From Methanosarcinales archaeon (GTDB lineage Archaea; Halobacteriota; Methanosarcinia; Methanosarcinales; Methanocomedenaceae): DNA of 7,664 nucleotides. Location: positions 1-7,664 of the forward strand of contig DAOUWY010000081.1 in assembly GCA_030666885.1 (NCBI GenBank), in the 5' to 3' direction. The position numbers and the translations under genes are program-made. A model generated the notes under the pieces. The model was given only the letters and a program-made list of their open reading frames with translations. It was not told where the DNA came from and did no database searches. Shown here in pieces: positions 4,996 through 7,664 of this stretch. Positions within the stretch are counted from its first letter, which is position 1. Every line of letters begins with the position of its first letter.

Positions 4996-6959
4996 AAGAG
5001 GAAATGACCAGTGTGGATGTAGCTGCCATTGTATCCGAGTTCAATAGCGGCATACTCGGTCTGCTGGATGCAAAGATAGGTAAGATATACCAGACTTCCA
5101 ATGATGAGATCAGGATCACCCTGGCCATATACGGGCAGGGCAGGCATAACCTGGTTATACAGGCCGGCAAGAGGATGCACCTTACCCGTTATCCGCGCCC
5201 GGCCCCCCAGTTACCACAGGGATTTCCCATGCTGCTTCGCAAACATATCACAGGGGGCAGGATAAAGCGGGTTTCCCAGCATGATTTTGACAGGATCATC
5301 GAACTGGAGATCATAAGGGCAGGAGTTACTACCAGATTAATTTCCGAACTGTTTTCAAGGGGAAATATTATTCTTACCGATGATGAAGGCAGGATCCTGC
5401 AGCCTATGAAACCTGTCAGTTTCAGGGACAGGACGCTGCGTAGGGGTGAGATATATGAACTGCCCCCAAACCAGATGAGCCCGCTCGATGTATCGCATGG
5501 GGACCTTACCGATATATTCAGTGAATCAGAGAGCGATGTTGTGAGGACGCTGGCCACCAGGTTGAACATGGGTGGTGTGCTGGCCGAGGAAGTGTGCCTG
5601 CGCTCTGGTGTTGACAAGGCCACACCTGCTGCTAAGATGTTGGATACTGAGGGGCTGCATGCGGCGATGGATGAGGTTTTCAGACCGATATCCGATGGAA
5701 AACTTGAGCCACAGGTGGTGGTAAAGGATGGTAATAACATTGATGTGCTGCCTTTCGGACTAATGCGCTACCAGGGCATAGAGACCCGGAAGCTGGATAC
5801 TTTTAACCAGGCCCTTGATGAATATTTCAGTGCGGGTATAGAAGTTGCAATCCAAAAAGAGGCAGTGAAGCAGAAAAAGGAAGGTGTGCTGGAGAGAAGG
5901 CTAAGACAGCAGCAGCAGGCTATCGAGAAGTTCACGAAGCAACAGGGGGAGTTGAAAGAAAAGGGGGAGATGCTGTATGCCCATTACCAGTCTGTAGAGG
6001 AGATTTTGAATATTATCACCGAGGCAAGGCAGCGGCTGGGATGGGATGAAATACGAAGCAGGTTAAAGGGTGCAGATATTCCGCAGGCAAAGATGATCAG
6101 GTCCATAGACCCTGGTTTAGGGAAACTTACAGTGGAACTTGACGGTAAGAATGTGGATGTGGATATCAAGTTGACAGTGCCACAGAATGCCCAGGTTTAT
6201 TATGATAAGGCTAAGAAGGTGGCAGGTAAAAGTTCCGGTGCCAGGCGTGCGATACTCCGGACTGAGGAACTGATACGGAAAAAGCAGGAGCCTGTGCGCT
6301 CCAGGCAGTTGAAGGGTAAGGTCAGGGTGAAACCGCGCTGGTATGATAAGTTCAGGTGGTTCGAGTCCTCTGACGGGTTTTTGGTTATCGGGGGCCGGGA
6401 TGCGGGCACTAATGAGGAAGCGGTTAAGAAGTATATGGAAAAGCGGGATATCTTTTTCCATACTGAAGCGCCGGGGTCGCCTGTGGTTGTTGTCAAGACG
6501 GAGGGTAAGGAAGTGCCGCAGACCACGCTGGAGGAGGCTGCTATGTTTGTTGTCTCCAATTCGGGTGTGTGGAAGTCCGGGCGGGCTGAGGGTGACTGCT
6601 ACTGGGTGACTCCGGAGCAGGTGTCCAAGACCCCTGAGAGTGGTGAGTTCGTGCCGAGGGGTTCGTTCATTATCAGGGGGAAGCGGAATTATATGACTGC
6701 ACTGGTGGGTGCGGCTGGGGGGATCCAGCTGAAAGGGGCTGAGAGGCTGGTGGGCGGGCCGCCCGGGGTTGTTCGGAAGCTGGCGCAGTATGTGGTTGAG
6801 GTGGAGCCGGGTGGGTTTAACCAGAACGATATTGCGAAGAAGGTTTACAAGATGCTGGTGGATGAGGTTGGGGATAGGGCGCTGGTGAAGTCTATCGCTT
6901 CGCCTGACAGGATTGCTATGATGCTGCCGCCGGGGGAGTCAGGGGTGAGGAAGGGGTGA
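4992..6959 (+). CDS. rqcH: RqcH (NFACT family), ribosome-associated quality-control factor
   Basis: Family members (bacterial RqcH, eukaryotic Rqc2/NEMF) bind split 60S/50S subunits carrying a stalled peptidyl-tRNA, and bacterial RqcH adds alanine tails that mark the peptide for degradation. The 655 residues show the expected order. The NFACT-N domain (about 1-170) begins with SVDVAAIVSEFN and DAKIGKIYQ and has the Asp100-Arg101 pair in FDRIIELEI, matching the DR motif needed for tRNA handling. A helix-hairpin-helix region follows (about 175-225). A long coiled coil runs from about 277 to 345 with a second charged helix at 405-440. The NFACT-R domain (about 447-568) carries KPRWYDKFRWFESSDGFLVI, GGRDAGTNEEAVKKYM, DIFFHTEAPGSP and GSFIIRGKRNYM. 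The C-terminal 90 residues are the archaeal extension. ATG 4992 is chosen; ATG 5004 is possible. No ribosome site is clear. The coding strand becomes conspicuously G-rich towards the 3' end. Confidence 0.95.
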   Translation: MKEEMTSVDVAAIVSEFNSGILGLLDAKIGKIYQTSNDEIRITLAIYGQGRHNLVIQAGKRMHLTRYPRPAPQLPQGFPMLLRKHITGGRIKRVSQHDFDRIIELEIIRAGVTTRLISELFSRGNIILTDDEGRILQPMKPVSFRDRTLRRGEIYELPPNQMSPLDVSHGDLTDIFSESESDVVRTLATRLNMGGVLAEEVCLRSGVDKATPAAKMLDTEGLHAAMDEVFRPISDGKLEPQVVVKDGNNIDVLPFGLMRYQGIETRKLDTFNQALDEYFSAGIEVAIQKEAVKQKKEGVLERRLRQQQQAIEKFTKQQGELKEKGEMLYAHYQSVEEILNIITEARQRLGWDEIRSRLKGADIPQAKMIRSIDPGLGKLTVELDGKNVDVDIKLTVPQNAQVYYDKAKKVAGKSSGARRAILRTEELIRKKQEPVRSRQLKGKVRVKPRWYDKFRWFESSDGFLVIGGRDAGTNEEAVKKYMEKRDIFFHTEAPGSPVVVVKTEGKEVPQTTLEEAAMFVVSNSGVWKSGRAEGDCYWVTPEQVSKTPESGEFVPRGSFIIRGKRNYMTALVGAAGGIQLKGAERLVGGPPGVVRKLAQYVVEVEPGGFNQNDIAKKVYKMLVDEVGDRALVKSIASPDRIAMMLPPGESGVRKG

Positions 6960-7019
6960 AGATAATGTTTTCTTATTCCAGTTATGAACATTACAAACAG
7001 TCTGAAAATTATATGATTT

Positions 7020-7616
7020 CTAAGTTAATATCGAACCTATAATTTCATTTACATTTTTGTAATCAACCACTGTAATCTTACTTTGATATTTCCTATAATC
7101 TTTAATAGTACTCACAGCTGTTTGCAAAGCTTCATAATTATTTTCGATTAAATGATTTGTTAATAAAAATGCGTGTTCAATATCGACACCATCTTTCTCG
7201 AACACTTCTAAATGTTTTCTAAGCTGAGTCAAATCATTTATAAAATGTTCTATGATAGAGTCTGAATCTTTTAAAGTATTGTGCATTTTAATTTCAACTA
7301 AATACTTTTTTCCACTATAGCCTATCACGAAATCATTTTCATATTTTGAACTGTAAAATGAATTTTCAATTTGGATGTCATCGTCTTCTTCATTTAATAA
7401 CAACCAATTAAAAGCATATTTCAGTAAACCATCAGAATCATAGATATAATTTAATATTGTTTCATCAAGAGCATATGCAGATACGTAATACATTTTCTTA
7501 TTGCATTTAGGGCACTTTAAATTATATTGAGAAGGATGAATATTTGAAATTGTATGCGTTATAAACGGTTCATCCAAGCACTGGGAGCACCAAAAAACAG
7601 TACCAATATTTAGCAT
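7020..7616 (-). CDS. Zinc-ribbon protein with PD-(D/E)XK nuclease-like domain, 198 residues
   Basis: The N-terminus has a four-cysteine zinc ribbon, FWCSQC (Cys10, Cys13) and KCPKCNKK (Cys35, Cys38). After a helical segment (about 50-75, with Glu52 in DETILNYIY) comes the pattern YENDFVIGYSGKKYLVEIK, which is the PD-(D/E)XK signature D-x12-E-x-K (Asp95, Glu108, Lys110). The helix FINDLTQLRKHLEVF and the strand HAFLLTNH complete the usual core. I infer a metal-dependent DNA nuclease or a nuclease-fold binder; family and target are unknown. A GAGGGT ribosome site lies six bases before ATG 7616. The frame stays open upstream to the window edge without another start codon, so a longer protein cannot be excluded. 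Base composition is far more AT-rich than in the neighbours (my count for 7021-7080 is 14 G+C of 60, against 27 of 60 for 5041-5100), suggesting acquired DNA. It is convergent with rqcH, 60 bases apart. Confidence 0.65.
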   Translation of the reverse strand: MLNIGTVFWCSQCLDEPFITHTISNIHPSQYNLKCPKCNKKMYYVSAYALDETILNYIYDSDGLLKYAFNWLLLNEEDDDIQIENSFYSSKYENDFVIGYSGKKYLVEIKMHNTLKDSDSIIEHFINDLTQLRKHLEVFEKDGVDIEHAFLLTNHLIENNYEALQTAVSTIKDYRKYQSKITVVDYKNVNEIIGSILT

Positions 7617-7622
7617 GAAAGT

Positions 7623-7628
7623 ACCCTC
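7623..7628 (-). promoter_or_regulatory. Ribosome site of the zinc-ribbon nuclease-like gene
   Basis: The minus strand reads GAGGGT, six bases before the ATG at 7616-7614. It favours this ATG as the true start over an extension beyond the window edge, although the same frame remains open upstream. Confidence 0.5.
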
Positions 7629-7664
7629 AATCTTAACATCCGCGATTATCGTTGTAAAGAAAAC

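Noticed and set aside
5189..5740. Minus-strand frames antisense to rqcH (also 6117-6559)
   Set aside because: They are antisense to well-conserved NFACT domains, with low-complexity Ser/Leu composition.
1..7664. CRISPR array, tRNA, rRNA, transposase
   Set aside because: I scanned for regularly spaced repeats, T-loop consensus and transposase-like proteins on both strands and found none.

Overview
The window looks like chromosomal DNA from a methanogen-related euryarchaeon, probably near Methanosarcinales or the related ANME/Methanoperedens lineages. The lineage call rests on family resemblance of the proteins and is inference; the archaeal call is firm. Its basis is an archaeal Kae1, an archaeal/eukaryotic-type ATP-dependent DNA ligase, an archaeal NFACT protein (RqcH), a short Roadblock/LC7 protein, TATA-box promoters, and T-tracts where terminators would be expected.

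Layout, left to right. Positions 1-237 hold the start of a minus-strand unit: a TATA box, a very short apparently frameshifted gene, and a second gene that runs off the left edge behind a strong Shine-Dalgarno site. A perfect inverted repeat lies just upstream of that promoter. Positions 240-730 are AT-rich with no gene I can support. A 45-codon gene for a lysine/alanine-rich basic protein lies on the minus strand at 768-905. A plus-strand Roadblock/LC7 gene (1216-1581) and kae1 (1653-2660) follow. Directly behind kae1, in the same frame after its stop, is a headless remnant of the C-terminal 'little finger' domain of a Y-family DNA polymerase (DinB). A structured spacer (2913-3202) with hairpins, inverted repeats and T-tracts separates this from the DNA ligase gene, which reads leftward (4906-3203). 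The ligase gene is divergent from rqcH (4992-6959) across an 85-base spacer with an inverted repeat and a TATA-like element. At the right edge, a very AT-rich minus-strand gene (7616-7020) encodes a zinc ribbon joined to a PD-(D/E)XK nuclease-like domain.

The central genes are housekeeping information-processing genes: tRNA t6A modification (Kae1), DNA nick sealing (ligase) and rescue of stalled ribosomes (RqcH). They are not one pathway, and the strand changes argue against one operon. The two AT-rich ends and the dinB scar look like accessory or rearranged DNA. I see no CRISPR array, tRNA, rRNA, transposase or complete mobile element. The best candidates for something undescribed are the zinc-ribbon nuclease-like gene, the small lysine-rich protein and the truncated left-edge unit; none can be assigned a function from sequence alone.
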